Origin: an uncultured Eubacteriales bacterium
Lineage (GTDB): Bacteria > Bacillota > Clostridia > Christensenellales > UBA1242
Length of the DNA stretch: 9,569 bases
Reading direction: 5' to 3'
NCBI GenBank assembly: GCA_958420145.1
Contig: CATZIR010000022.1
Span: 1 to 9,569 of the forward strand
Shown: positions 1-6,300 of the stretch, piece after piece
How the letters are laid out: each line of letters opens with the position of its first letter
Position numbering within the stretch: position 1 is the first letter of the stretch
The notes under the pieces: generated by a model
What the model was told of the DNA's origin: nothing
The model's database searches: none
What the model saw: the letters and a program-made list of their open reading frames with translations, nothing else
Translations under genes and position numbers: made by a program

Positions 1-410
1 ACTGCGTCTTTTCTGCCAACAACTTCGATTAGTTTATGGTTCAAAAGTGTTTGAATAGCGTAATCGCTATTAACACGTCTAATCTCTTCTATTTCTAGTC
101 TTGTTATTGGTTGCTTGTAACATATGATTGCGATAACTTCCAAGGTGCTACGGCTCAAATTTCGCTCTCTAATTGGGTTTAGAACCACCGATATATCGTC
201 GGCATACTCTGGGTTCGAGCAAAGTTGAATTTTGTCTTTGTAGCAAATGAGATGAATACCACTATCGCCACAGTATTTTTCCTTTAACTTTTCAACTGCC
301 TTGTCTATTTCCTTTGATGTAACCGACAGTTTTTCCATTATGTAGCCTTTATCTAGTCCGTCACCAGAAATAAACAAAAGTCCTTCCAAAATTTGTTCTA
401 AGTTTTTCAT
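1..410 (-). CDS. scpB: Segregation and condensation protein B, 3' end cut by window edge
   Basis: The first 136 residues are present and the C-terminus lies beyond position 1. ScpB is a tandem winged-helix protein that dimerises on the ScpA kleisin and helps the SMC complex condense and segregate the chromosome. The translation starts MKNLEQILEGLLFISGDG and contains the family stretches LSRSTLEVIAIICYKQPITR and LEIEEIRRVNSDYAIQTLL, typical of ScpB winged helices. The ATG (408-410) overlaps the scpA TGA (407-409) as ATGA. A GGGAG lies at 421-425 inside the scpA end, so the two genes are probably translationally coupled. It is the last visible gene of the M50 protease-scpA-scpB operon. Identification is by recognition of conserved stretches; the missing part cannot be judged. 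Confidence 0.95.
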   Translation of the reverse strand, partial: MKNLEQILEGLLFISGDGLDKGYIMEKLSVTSKEIDKAVEKLKEKYCGDSGIHLICYKDKIQLCSNPEYADDISVVLNPIRERNLSRSTLEVIAIICYKQPITRLEIEEIRRVNSDYAIQTLLNHKLIEVVGRKDA

Positions 411-1396
411 TGTATATTTTCTCCCTTAACGATAGTAATTTCGCCAAATTGTTCGTCTTGCGACACTTCAATTTCCTGTCTTTTTAGCATTTCAAGTAGT
501 GCCATAAATGTCGTGATAATTTCGCCACGAGTAAAGTCACTTGTAACAATCTCCGAAAATTTTAGCGCACCTTTTTCAGTTACCAAAGTTCTAATTTCAA
601 ACTCTTTTTCTTCTACCGTCCATCTATCTCTTTCAATCGTTTTTGTTTCTTCTACTGCAACTTCTATGCTGGCTCTAGATAACATTTTTGTGAATGCACT
701 TATCAAGTTTTCAACATTCATTTGTTTCAAAATAATTCTAAAATCATTAACCTTTTCGTCTGGCACTCTATAAAGCCTGTCTACATTTTCTTGAAGTTTT
801 AGTTTTTCGTTCGCTTCTTTGAATAGTTTGTATTCTTTTAGTCGCATCAAGAGTAGTTGCTCGTCGTCTTGCTCATCAACTTTTACTTCTTGCTCTTGTG
901 GAAGAAGATGTTTTGACTTTATTTCAAGTAGTGTTGCAGCAATGTCAATAAACTCAGCAGCAGTTTCCATATCAATGCTGTCCAAATCTTTCATATACTC
1001 TAGGTATTGGTCAGTGATGTCGGCTAGTTTAATGTCTTCTATCTCTGCCTTGCTATCTTTGATTAGGTATAGTAGCAAATCTAGTGGACCTTCAAAATTT
1101 TCAAGTTTTATTTTATAAGCACTGCTATTTTCAAACTTTTGCAAATCGTTAGCGCTAACAACAATAGGCACAACCTTTGGCTTTTCGTTTTCGTCACTAT
1201 TTTCTTCTTGTGTGTCACTGCTTTTGTTTAATTCTTGTGAGTTTTCTGCTTTGTCTAATTCTTGACCTACATTGTTTTCTTCACTATTAATTGCTTGGTT
1301 ATCTTGGTTTTCGCTAGTTTTTGGAACATCAAAAACCACTACATTGCTAGTAGTAAAGTTTTCATTTTCTAAATTCTTCATCTCATCTAAATTCAT
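407..1396 (-). CDS. scpA: Segregation and condensation protein A (kleisin) with long acidic N-terminal extension
   Basis: ScpA is the kleisin that bridges the SMC heads and binds ScpB in the chromosome condensation complex. The kleisin core begins near residue 94 with YKIKLENFEGPLDLLLYLI, the family hallmark, followed by IADITDQYLEYM-like and AAEFIDIAATLLEIKSKHLL helices. The C-terminal winged helix (about residues 285-329) ends with FGEITIVKGENIQ. Before the core lies an unusual stretch of about 93 residues rich in Glu, Asp, Asn and Ser (for example QELDKAENSQELNKSSDTQE). No Met occurs between residue 6 and the core, so an ATG start cannot remove it. I chose the ATG at 1394-1396 because GGAG (1403-1406) sits 6 bases upstream. 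The in-frame TTG at 1406-1408 has no such site and lies inside the preceding gene. Length is 329 residues against roughly 240-260 usual. One base separates it from the protease gene stop. Confidence 0.95.
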   Translation of the reverse strand: MNLDEMKNLENENFTTSNVVVFDVPKTSENQDNQAINSEENNVGQELDKAENSQELNKSSDTQEENSDENEKPKVVPIVVSANDLQKFENSSAYKIKLENFEGPLDLLLYLIKDSKAEIEDIKLADITDQYLEYMKDLDSIDMETAAEFIDIAATLLEIKSKHLLPQEQEVKVDEQDDEQLLLMRLKEYKLFKEANEKLKLQENVDRLYRVPDEKVNDFRIILKQMNVENLISAFTKMLSRASIEVAVEETKTIERDRWTVEEKEFEIRTLVTEKGALKFSEIVTSDFTRGEIITTFMALLEMLKRQEIEVSQDEQFGEITIVKGENIQ

Positions 1397-1397
1397 A

Positions 1398-2087
1398 CTA
1401 TACTCCAAAAATTACTTTAGTCCAAAATGCGTTAATCGGCATCAAAATGTTTACTGTGAGAAAGGACATTCCCATCTCGAAAACAGTAGAAATAAGCAAT
1501 ATTATCAAAATTATTTGACTGTATCTTTTTAGGAAATTTACAAACCTATTTGTGCCTTTTGTTACTGATTGCAACACATTAAAACCATCAAGTGGGCTAA
1601 TTGGTAGTAGATTAAATATGCACAAACTTAGGTTAATTGTGGCACTAAGTGAGAACATCACAACAAAGAATAGTAGAACATAATACCAAAAATTTACTTC
1701 TGGTAGTAGTCCAATAAAATAACCGCAAAGCACCGATAATCCTGCCGAGAAAAAGCAGATTATAAAGTTTGTCATAACGCCTGCTATTCCAGTTAAGAAA
1801 ATGCCTTTGCGATAGTCTTTAAATTTTACAGGGTTTATTGGAACAGGAGTCGCCCAACCAAAGCCAACAAGCAAAAATGCTAATGCTCCAAGTGGGTTTA
1901 TGTGAGCAACTGGATTGAGTGTCATTCTTCCAGCAAGATAGGCTGTATCGTCCCCACAACTATATGCCATTTTTGCGTGAGCATACTCGTGAGAACACAT
2001 TGCTATTAGTATTGCGACAATAAATGCTAGTGAGTATATCAAGAGCATTGTCTTGTCGTCTTTGAACATCATTATAATTTCTATCAA
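1398..2087 (-). CDS. M50 (site-2 protease family) membrane zinc metalloprotease
   Basis: This is a 229-residue intramembrane metalloprotease of the M50 family, in the YwhC-like branch. The zinc motif HEYAH is at residues 33-37 inside the first hydrophobic helix. It is followed by GDDTAYLAGRMTLNPVAHINPLG (quoted in part: GRMTLNPVAHINPLG) and GFGWATPVPINP, both typical of this branch. The third zinc ligand is Asp167 in NLLPISPLDGFN (159-170). About five to six hydrophobic segments are visible. The physiological substrate is unknown. The start is TTG at 2085-2087, chosen because GGAG (2096-2099) is 8 bases upstream. The ATG codons six and seven positions downstream are too far from that site, and no other Shine-Dalgarno sequence serves them. 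It is the first gene of the operon with scpA and scpB, whose roles do not explain it; the linkage is a common Clostridia arrangement. Confidence 0.92.
   Translation of the reverse strand: MIEIIMMFKDDKTMLLIYSLAFIVAILIAMCSHEYAHAKMAYSCGDDTAYLAGRMTLNPVAHINPLGALAFLLVGFGWATPVPINPVKFKDYRKGIFLTGIAGVMTNFIICFFSAGLSVLCGYFIGLLPEVNFWYYVLLFFVVMFSLSATINLSLCIFNLLPISPLDGFNVLQSVTKGTNRFVNFLKRYSQIILIILLISTVFEMGMSFLTVNILMPINAFWTKVIFGV
1403..1406 (-). promoter_or_regulatory. scpA ribosome binding site that decides the start
   Basis: GGAG lies 6 bases before the ATG at 1394-1396 and overlaps the last codons of the upstream protease gene (GGA GTA TAG). It favours the ATG over the TTG at 1406-1408, which would place the start on top of this site. 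Confidence 0.75.
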
Positions 2088-2095
2088 AATAACTT

Positions 2096-2099
2096 CTCC
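2096..2099 (-). promoter_or_regulatory. Ribosome binding site supporting a TTG start for the M50 protease
   Basis: GGAG with 8 bases to the TTG at 2085-2087. It lies 23 bases from the first ATG in frame, which is too far for normal initiation. Confidence 0.65.
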
Positions 2100-2113
2100 A
2101 AATTTTCTTTTAT

Positions 2114-2142
2114 ATTATATATAATATTCGTCCATTTTGCAA
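2114..2142 (-). promoter_or_regulatory. Sigma-A type promoter for M50 protease-scpA-scpB
   Basis: On the minus strand TTGCAA (2137-2142) and a perfect TATAAT (2114-2119) are separated by exactly 17 bases. The predicted start near 2107 gives a leader of about 20 bases that contains the GGAG at 2096-2099. It lies downstream of the dacF terminator, so the operon appears to be an independent, probably housekeeping, unit. This is the best promoter match in the window. Confidence 0.75.
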
Positions 2143-2152
2143 GTGATTTCAT

Positions 2153-2185
2153 AAAAAAATGAGAAGCACAAACTTCCCATTTTTT
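2153..2185 (-). terminator. Intrinsic terminator of dacF
   Basis: A 13-bp stem (2154-2166 with 2173-2185, one G-U pair) encloses a 6-base loop. On the minus strand it reads GGGAAG-TTTGTG-CTTCTC flanked by an A-run before and a run of seven T after. It starts 26 bases beyond the dacF stop. Confidence 0.85.
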
Positions 2186-2211
2186 ACATATTTTTTACTT
2201 TGTTTTAGTCT

Positions 2212-3411
2212 CTAAATTCTAAAGTTGTCTATAACATCGTGAAGTGCATCTTTGTAACTGTATGCCTTATACTCCTTGGCACTAACTAAGTCGCATTCTT
2301 TGGTTACTACTCCATTTTCAATCAAGTAAACTGTTCCTACCTTTTCACCTTCGGCAATATGTTTAGCCTTTTTGGTTTCAAAGTCAATTTTAATCGTAGC
2401 ATCAACATTTTTGTCGCCACGCTTAGTCAAGATGTATAGGTCTTTGTCACTACGAACTTCTATTTCGTCTTTTATTCCCTTGACTTTGTATTTATCCCCA
2501 ACAAGGTTTTCACTAGAAATTAACTTACGATTTTCGTAGTTATTAAAGCCATAATTTAGAAGAGTTGTAGAGTGTTCAAATCTTTCTGCACTAGATTTAG
2601 CACCTATAACAACTGACACAAGTCGCATTCCGTTTTTAGACGCACTTGCACTTAGACAATAGCCTGCTTCGTCAGTAAAACCGGTCTTTCCACTGTCACA
2701 ACCTGGATAGTATCTAATTAGTCTATTTGTGTTGACAAGTTCTGTTTCTCTGCCACTTGGGTGCACGATTTTGTCCATCCATATTGTTGAGTATTTATGA
2801 TAAATGTCGTGCTTATATACTTCTGCCAAAATGTGAGCAATGTCTTTTGCACAAGAATATTGCATTGTGGCAGGAAGCCCCGTGCAATTTGCATACAAAG
2901 TGTTAGTCATTCCTAGTTCCTGCGCCTTAGTATTCATTAAATCAACGAAATTTTGCTCGCTTCCACTCATATTTTCAGCAATAACAACGCATGAGTCGTT
3001 TGCAGATGCCACGATAATACTTTTTAGTAGTTCATCGATAGAATATTCACTTCCTGCGTCTAAAAATGCTTGTGAACCTTCCATACTGGCAGCGTATTCA
3101 CTGGTTAGCAACTTGGTATCAAGCGACCATTCGCCCTTTTCTATTTTCTCCATAGTTAGTAGAGTTGTCATTAATTTTACCATACTAGCCACTTCAAGTC
3201 TTTCATTTTCATTATTTCCTATGAGCATTTTCTCAGTGTTTATGTCCATAAGATAATAAGACTTTACTGGCAAAGATAAAACATCATTATTGCCTGCAAA
3301 TACCACATTTTCCTGAGGTTTTCCAAGCAAACACTTGGTCTCAAATAACATTGTAACCATAACAAAAATTAAGATAATTCTATATGCTATGTTTATTTTT
3401 GGTTTTTTCAT
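2212..3411 (-). CDS. dacF: D-alanyl-D-alanine carboxypeptidase (penicillin-binding protein 5 family, DacF-like)
   Basis: This 399-residue exported serine enzyme trims the terminal D-Ala from peptidoglycan pentapeptides. All three penicillin-binding motifs are present: SMVK at 76-79 (catalytic Ser76, Lys79), SAN at 136-138 and KTG at 242-244. A hydrophobic N-terminal segment (about residues 11-30) fits a signal peptide or anchor. The all-beta C-terminal domain typical of the family follows residue 280. The last helix (DALHDVIDNFRI) may be the usual amphipathic membrane anchor but is short. ATG at 3409-3411 has GGGAG (3420-3424) 8 bases upstream. The name DacF rests on location next to deoB-punA, as in Bacillus, where the gene is sporulation-linked; the sequence alone supports only the family. 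It is flanked by terminators on both sides, so it is probably monocistronic. Confidence 0.92.
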   Translation of the reverse strand: MKKPKINIAYRIILIFVMVTMLFETKCLLGKPQENVVFAGNNDVLSLPVKSYYLMDINTEKMLIGNNENERLEVASMVKLMTTLLTMEKIEKGEWSLDTKLLTSEYAASMEGSQAFLDAGSEYSIDELLKSIIVASANDSCVVIAENMSGSEQNFVDLMNTKAQELGMTNTLYANCTGLPATMQYSCAKDIAHILAEVYKHDIYHKYSTIWMDKIVHPSGRETELVNTNRLIRYYPGCDSGKTGFTDEAGYCLSASASKNGMRLVSVVIGAKSSAERFEHSTTLLNYGFNNYENRKLISSENLVGDKYKVKGIKDEIEVRSDKDLYILTKRGDKNVDATIKIDFETKKAKHIAEGEKVGTVYLIENGVVTKECDLVSAKEYKAYSYKDALHDVIDNFRI

Positions 3412-3451
3412 ACACTTTTCTCCCTTTCCTTATTTTTATTGTTTGCAAAAG

Positions 3452-3535
3452 GCATAATTTTATGTAATTTTTTACCAAAATATTGTTTGCATAGTACTAT
3501 GCATAGTACTTTTTATATATTGCATAGTATTATGC
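3452..3535. repeat. Three 14-bp palindromes upstream of dacF
   Basis: Copies are GCATAATTTTATGT (3452-3465), GCATAGTACTATGC (3489-3502, a perfect palindrome) and GCATAGTATTATGC (3522-3535). A half copy GCATAGTACT follows directly at 3501-3510. Centres are 37 and 33 bp apart. The outer pair of sequences 3485-3502 and 3522-3539 also form an inverted repeat matching at 17 of 18 positions, extended by GTTTGC. ATTGTTTGCA occurs at 3438-3447 and again at 3482-3491. The cluster fills the 193-base gap between the punA terminator and the dacF start. No convincing sigma-A promoter was found here. It could be an operator array, a hairpin or a dispersed repeat; the sequence does not settle which. Confidence 0.7.
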
Positions 3536-3540
3536 AAACG

Positions 3541-3576
3541 TTAAAAAACAAAAAAAAGGTTCTTTACCAACCTTTT
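3541..3576 (-). terminator. Intrinsic terminator of punA
   Basis: On the minus strand AAAAGGTT-GGTAAAG-AACCTTTT forms an 8-bp stem with a 7-base loop (3554-3576). It is followed by a T-rich tract (TTTGTTTTTT, 3544-3553). It lies about 28 bases past the punA stop and separates the deoB-punA unit from dacF. Confidence 0.85.
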
Positions 3577-3604
3577 GGTCTAACCTTATTTTTAAAATAT
3601 AATT

Positions 3605-4429
3605 TTATAATTGCTTTATATATTCCATTATCAAAATAGATAGTTTTTTTGATGCAACCAAGGCACTTGCAAGCACTTCTTCGTGCGATAATTCGGCACT
3701 TTCGTCATCTTCGACTGCTTTATTAGATATACAACTAAAACCTAATATATTTATACCACATTGTCTACCTGCAATCACTTCTAAAACAGTACTCATAGCA
3801 ACTGCATCAGTCCCAATAGTGCGTAAAAATTTTACTTCTGCTGGAGTTTCGTAATTTGGTCCAAGCATTTGTGTATAAACACCTTCTTTTAGGTCGATAT
3901 GATGTTTTTTGGCAATTTCTTTAACCTTTTCTCTGCCTATTTTATCGTATGCACCCTTCAAATCAATAAATTCAACGCCATAATCAATGATTGCACCACC
4001 AATTAATGGGTTCATTGCCGTTAAGTTGATATGGTCTTTAATAAGCATTATGTCACCAACATCGTAAGTTTTATTCACTGCGCCTGCCGAATTTGTAACA
4101 ATAAGATGTCTAACACCTAAAAGTTTGAAAATGTAAATTGGCAAAACACATTCTTTTGCAGTCCAACCTTCGTATGGGTGAAATCTACCTTGCATCGCAA
4201 TGACAGTTTTATCACCAATTTTTCCTACGATAAACTGGTCTTTATGACCTTTTACATGTGGCAAAGGCATTCCTTTTAATGTTTTGTAAGGAATTTCTAC
4301 TTTGTCTGTCATATCGTCTGCAATTTGTGCAAGTCCCGAGCCTAAAATTACTGCAACTTCAGGCAAATCGGTGATTCTACCTTTAATTTGCTCTGCCAAA
4401 CTTTCAGCCAATGCTTTATCTACTTTCAT
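3605..4429 (-). CDS. punA: Purine nucleoside phosphorylase, trimeric type
   Basis: PunA cleaves inosine, guanosine and their deoxy forms with phosphate to give the free base and (deoxy)ribose-1-phosphate. The 274 residues contain GSGL (30-33, phosphate-binding Ser31), GRFHPYEG (81-88, His84), TNSAGAVN (112-119) and MLGPNYETPAE (188-198). By alignment from memory with the human enzyme, Glu198, Met212 and Asn236 (in CISNKA) occupy the positions of human Glu201, Met219 and Asn243. This predicts preference for 6-oxopurines. Length is normal for the family. The ATG at 4427-4429 has AAGGAG (4435-4440) 5 bases upstream, overlapping the deoB stop. The gene therefore follows deoB by 9 bases in one transcript, and DeoB uses its sugar product. 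Confidence 0.95.
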   Translation of the reverse strand: MKVDKALAESLAEQIKGRITDLPEVAVILGSGLAQIADDMTDKVEIPYKTLKGMPLPHVKGHKDQFIVGKIGDKTVIAMQGRFHPYEGWTAKECVLPIYIFKLLGVRHLIVTNSAGAVNKTYDVGDIMLIKDHINLTAMNPLIGGAIIDYGVEFIDLKGAYDKIGREKVKEIAKKHHIDLKEGVYTQMLGPNYETPAEVKFLRTIGTDAVAMSTVLEVIAGRQCGINILGFSCISNKAVEDDESAELSHEEVLASALVASKKLSILIMEYIKQL

Positions 4430-4438
4430 ATTTTCTCC

Positions 4439-5593
4439 TTAGTTTAGTTTATCATAAATAACCGAGTTATCACTTATACCAAACAATTTTTCAATGTATC
4501 TACCTAGATTATCAAAACCTTTGAGTGTTCCAAAATTAACAACTTTTTTGTTAGACTTAGAATATACCAAACAAGATGTATATTCTCTTGAATGGTCACT
4601 AGAAGGAGTTGTTGGGTCACAGCCATGGTCACCAGTAATAACCAAATAATCGTCTTCGTAAAGATTTGGCAAAACTTCGCCCAAATAACCGTCTATTTCT
4701 TCTAGTGCCTTAGCGTAGCCTTCTACATCATTTCTATGACCATAAACCATATCGGTATCAACCAAGTTTACAAAGCATAGTCCATCAAATGGCTCTCTTG
4801 TAAGTTTCTTAAACACTTCAAGCGACTCTTTGTTTGTATGGTTTGGATAAGACTTGGTAATGCTTTCGTGATTGAAAATATCTTCTATTTTGCCTACTGC
4901 TATCACATCTTTTTTTGCACCAATTAATTTACTCATAGTGTTAGGTTTTTCTGGTGGAAGAGCAAAATCTCTTCTGCCAGTATTAAGACGAACAAACTTA
5001 CCGTTTTCGGTATAGAAAGGTCTTGCGATAATTCTGCCAACTGCATTCTCGCCATGCATAATTTTTCTAGCCTGAGCACACATCTCGTATAGTTTTTCAA
5101 CTGGGTAAATATCTGTGTGAGTTGCAACTTGCAAAACGCTATCAGCCGATGTGTAAACGATTGGCTTTTTGGTTTTTAGGTGTTCTTCACCTAGCACTTT
5201 AATAATCTCTGTTCCACTTGCTGGAATGTTACCCAGTATACCAATTCCCCATGCTTTTTCTAATTGTTTCACAATTTCTTTTGGGAAGCCGTTTGGATAT
5301 GTTGGCATACCATATTTAGAGATTATGCCCATCATTTCAAAGTGGCCAGTGGTTGTGTCTTTTCCAACTGATTTTTCTTCCATTTTGCCATATGAGCCTA
5401 TAACGCCGTCTTGTCCGTGCAAATTAATACCATCGATAGAAAGCAAACCTAATTTTGTTAGGTTTGGCAAGTTCATTGGGCGAATTTTTTGTATGTTAAG
5501 TAGTGTGTTACTACCTGTATCTCCATATTTGTCAGCATCTGGTGCTTCGCCCACACCAAAGCCGTCAATAACTACTAAAAATACTCTTTTCAT
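4439..5593 (-). CDS. deoB: Phosphopentomutase
   Basis: DeoB interconverts (deoxy)ribose-1-phosphate and the 5-phosphate in nucleoside salvage. The 384-residue product has the alkaline-phosphatase-like metalloenzyme motifs. Asp10 is in VVIDGFGVGEAPDAD, and Thr80 in GKDTTTGHFEMMG is the residue phosphorylated in the family. Asp281 and His286 are in NLVDTDMVYGHRND, Asp322 and His323 in ITGDHG, and His334 in SSDHSREY. These match the two-Mn site of the Bacillus enzyme. I chose the ATG at 5591-5593, giving MKRVFLVVIDGFG, because family members begin this way. An in-frame ATG at 5609-5611 would add MVYNKN but has no Shine-Dalgarno and lies over a possible promoter. Neither start has a ribosome binding site, unlike most neighbours. 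It follows the upstream stop by 31 bases and shares a transcript with punA. Confidence 0.94.
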   Translation of the reverse strand: MKRVFLVVIDGFGVGEAPDADKYGDTGSNTLLNIQKIRPMNLPNLTKLGLLSIDGINLHGQDGVIGSYGKMEEKSVGKDTTTGHFEMMGIISKYGMPTYPNGFPKEIVKQLEKAWGIGILGNIPASGTEIIKVLGEEHLKTKKPIVYTSADSVLQVATHTDIYPVEKLYEMCAQARKIMHGENAVGRIIARPFYTENGKFVRLNTGRRDFALPPEKPNTMSKLIGAKKDVIAVGKIEDIFNHESITKSYPNHTNKESLEVFKKLTREPFDGLCFVNLVDTDMVYGHRNDVEGYAKALEEIDGYLGEVLPNLYEDDYLVITGDHGCDPTTPSSDHSREYTSCLVYSKSNKKVVNFGTLKGFDNLGRYIEKLFGISDNSVIYDKLN

Positions 5594-5599
5594 ATTTTT

Positions 5600-5628
5600 A
5601 TTATATACCATTTTTTTGTTTTAACTAA
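5600..5628 (-). promoter_or_regulatory. Possible deoB promoter with the start codon at the transcript 5' end
   Basis: TATAAT (5600-5605) overlaps TATATA (5602-5607), preceded by TGG as an extended -10 (TGGTATATAAT). Only 6 bases (AAAAAT) separate TATAAT from the deoB ATG, so transcription would begin at or next to the start codon. The -35 region is poor (TTAGTT at 17 bp). In AT-rich DNA the match could be chance. Confidence 0.35.
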
Positions 5629-6245
5629 ATAATTATAATAAAAATTGGTGAAATTAATTTTAGTAATAAAATTTTTAAGATAGTTAAAACAATATAGACA
5701 ATTAAAATTACTACTAACGACTGCAAACACGAAGAATAGTAGTTTTTTGGATTACAACTAAATCGACTTTTGTCATAGCAAATATGTAGTGCAAGCATCA
5801 GTAGAAAAAGCATTGCTTGACCAAAAATCAAGAAAAATATAACAGAAAATAGTAGCCCACCCAAACCAAATAAAATTACAAATAGGCAAAAATTGAATGC
5901 TAGACAAAAACTTTTATAAACTAGCAAACAAAAGCAAAGTGGAAATAATATCTTTATATTGCAAAGAAAGAAAATCAGCAAAAGCGAAAATGCAAAGGCA
6001 ATAACATCACAAAAGAAAAATCGAAGAATTGAACAATTTCCCTGCATAAAAACTATCAAGTTTTTATCACAACAGTTTTCAACTTGCAAACACTCTTTAC
6101 CACCCACACATGTCGCTGTTCCTACAATTAAACCAAACAAACAGCACAGTAAAACAAGCACCAAAACTCTTTTATGCGTAAAAAGTATGTCGCCTAGCAT
6201 ACTTTTAAAACCATTAACTCTTCTATAGTTTCCAGATTTTTTCAT
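5625..6245 (-). CDS. Cys-rich polytopic membrane protein, possibly SpoIIM-like
   Basis: I do not recognise this 206-residue protein with certainty. A basic N-terminus (MKKSGNYRRVNGFKS) precedes a hydrophobic helix at about 27-45, a Cys-containing polar loop (46-72), then hydrophobic stretches at about 76-98, 98-122, 122-156 and 175-206. That suggests roughly five membrane segments. The length, the segment count and an LFGLGGLLFSVIFFLIFGQ stretch recall SpoIIM, the membrane partner in the engulfment complex. Its place between spo0A and deoB-punA-dacF is also where SpoIIM is found in sporulating Firmicutes. I cannot see decisive SpoIIM residues. Sixteen cysteines and many Phe are striking. The ATG at 6243-6245 lacks a Shine-Dalgarno sequence and follows a strong terminator by 17 bases, so how it is expressed is unclear. 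An alternative start is Met16. It ends 31 bases before the deoB ATG. Confidence 0.8.
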   Translation of the reverse strand: MKKSGNYRRVNGFKSMLGDILFTHKRVLVLVLLCCLFGLIVGTATCVGGKECLQVENCCDKNLIVFMQGNCSILRFFFCDVIAFAFSLLLIFFLCNIKILFPLCFCLLVYKSFCLAFNFCLFVILFGLGGLLFSVIFFLIFGQAMLFLLMLALHICYDKSRFSCNPKNYYSSCLQSLVVILIVYIVLTILKILLLKLISPIFIIII

Positions 6246-6262
6246 ACTATATATTTATTTAT

Positions 6263-6297
6263 AAAAAAAAGAGATAATGCGTTACTATCTCTTTTTT
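6263..6297 (-). terminator. Intrinsic terminator of spo0A
   Basis: A 12-bp stem (6265-6276 with 6286-6297) with a 9-base loop reads on the minus strand as AAAGAGATA-loop-TATCTCTTT. It is followed by a T-run, and it begins about 4 bases after the spo0A stop. Both sides are A/T-run flanked, so it could work on either strand, although no plus-strand gene is near. Confidence 0.85.
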
Positions 6298-6300
6298 ATT

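Noticed and set aside
3439..3639. Open frame on the plus strand (66 codons) covering the dacF upstream gap
   Set aside because: It runs through the palindrome cluster and the punA terminator, its product is a low-complexity repeat-derived sequence, and it overlaps the punA end on the other strand.
4933..5127. Short minus-strand frame inside deoB
   Set aside because: Alternate frame of deoB with no motif of its own; deoB is intact in its frame, so there is no frameshift to explain.
5169..5624. Long open frame on the plus strand opposite deoB (151 codons)
   Set aside because: Antisense shadow of a clearly conserved deoB; Ser/Pro/Ile-rich product with no recognisable motif. The same applies to the plus-strand frames opposite recN, spoIVB, dacF and scpA.
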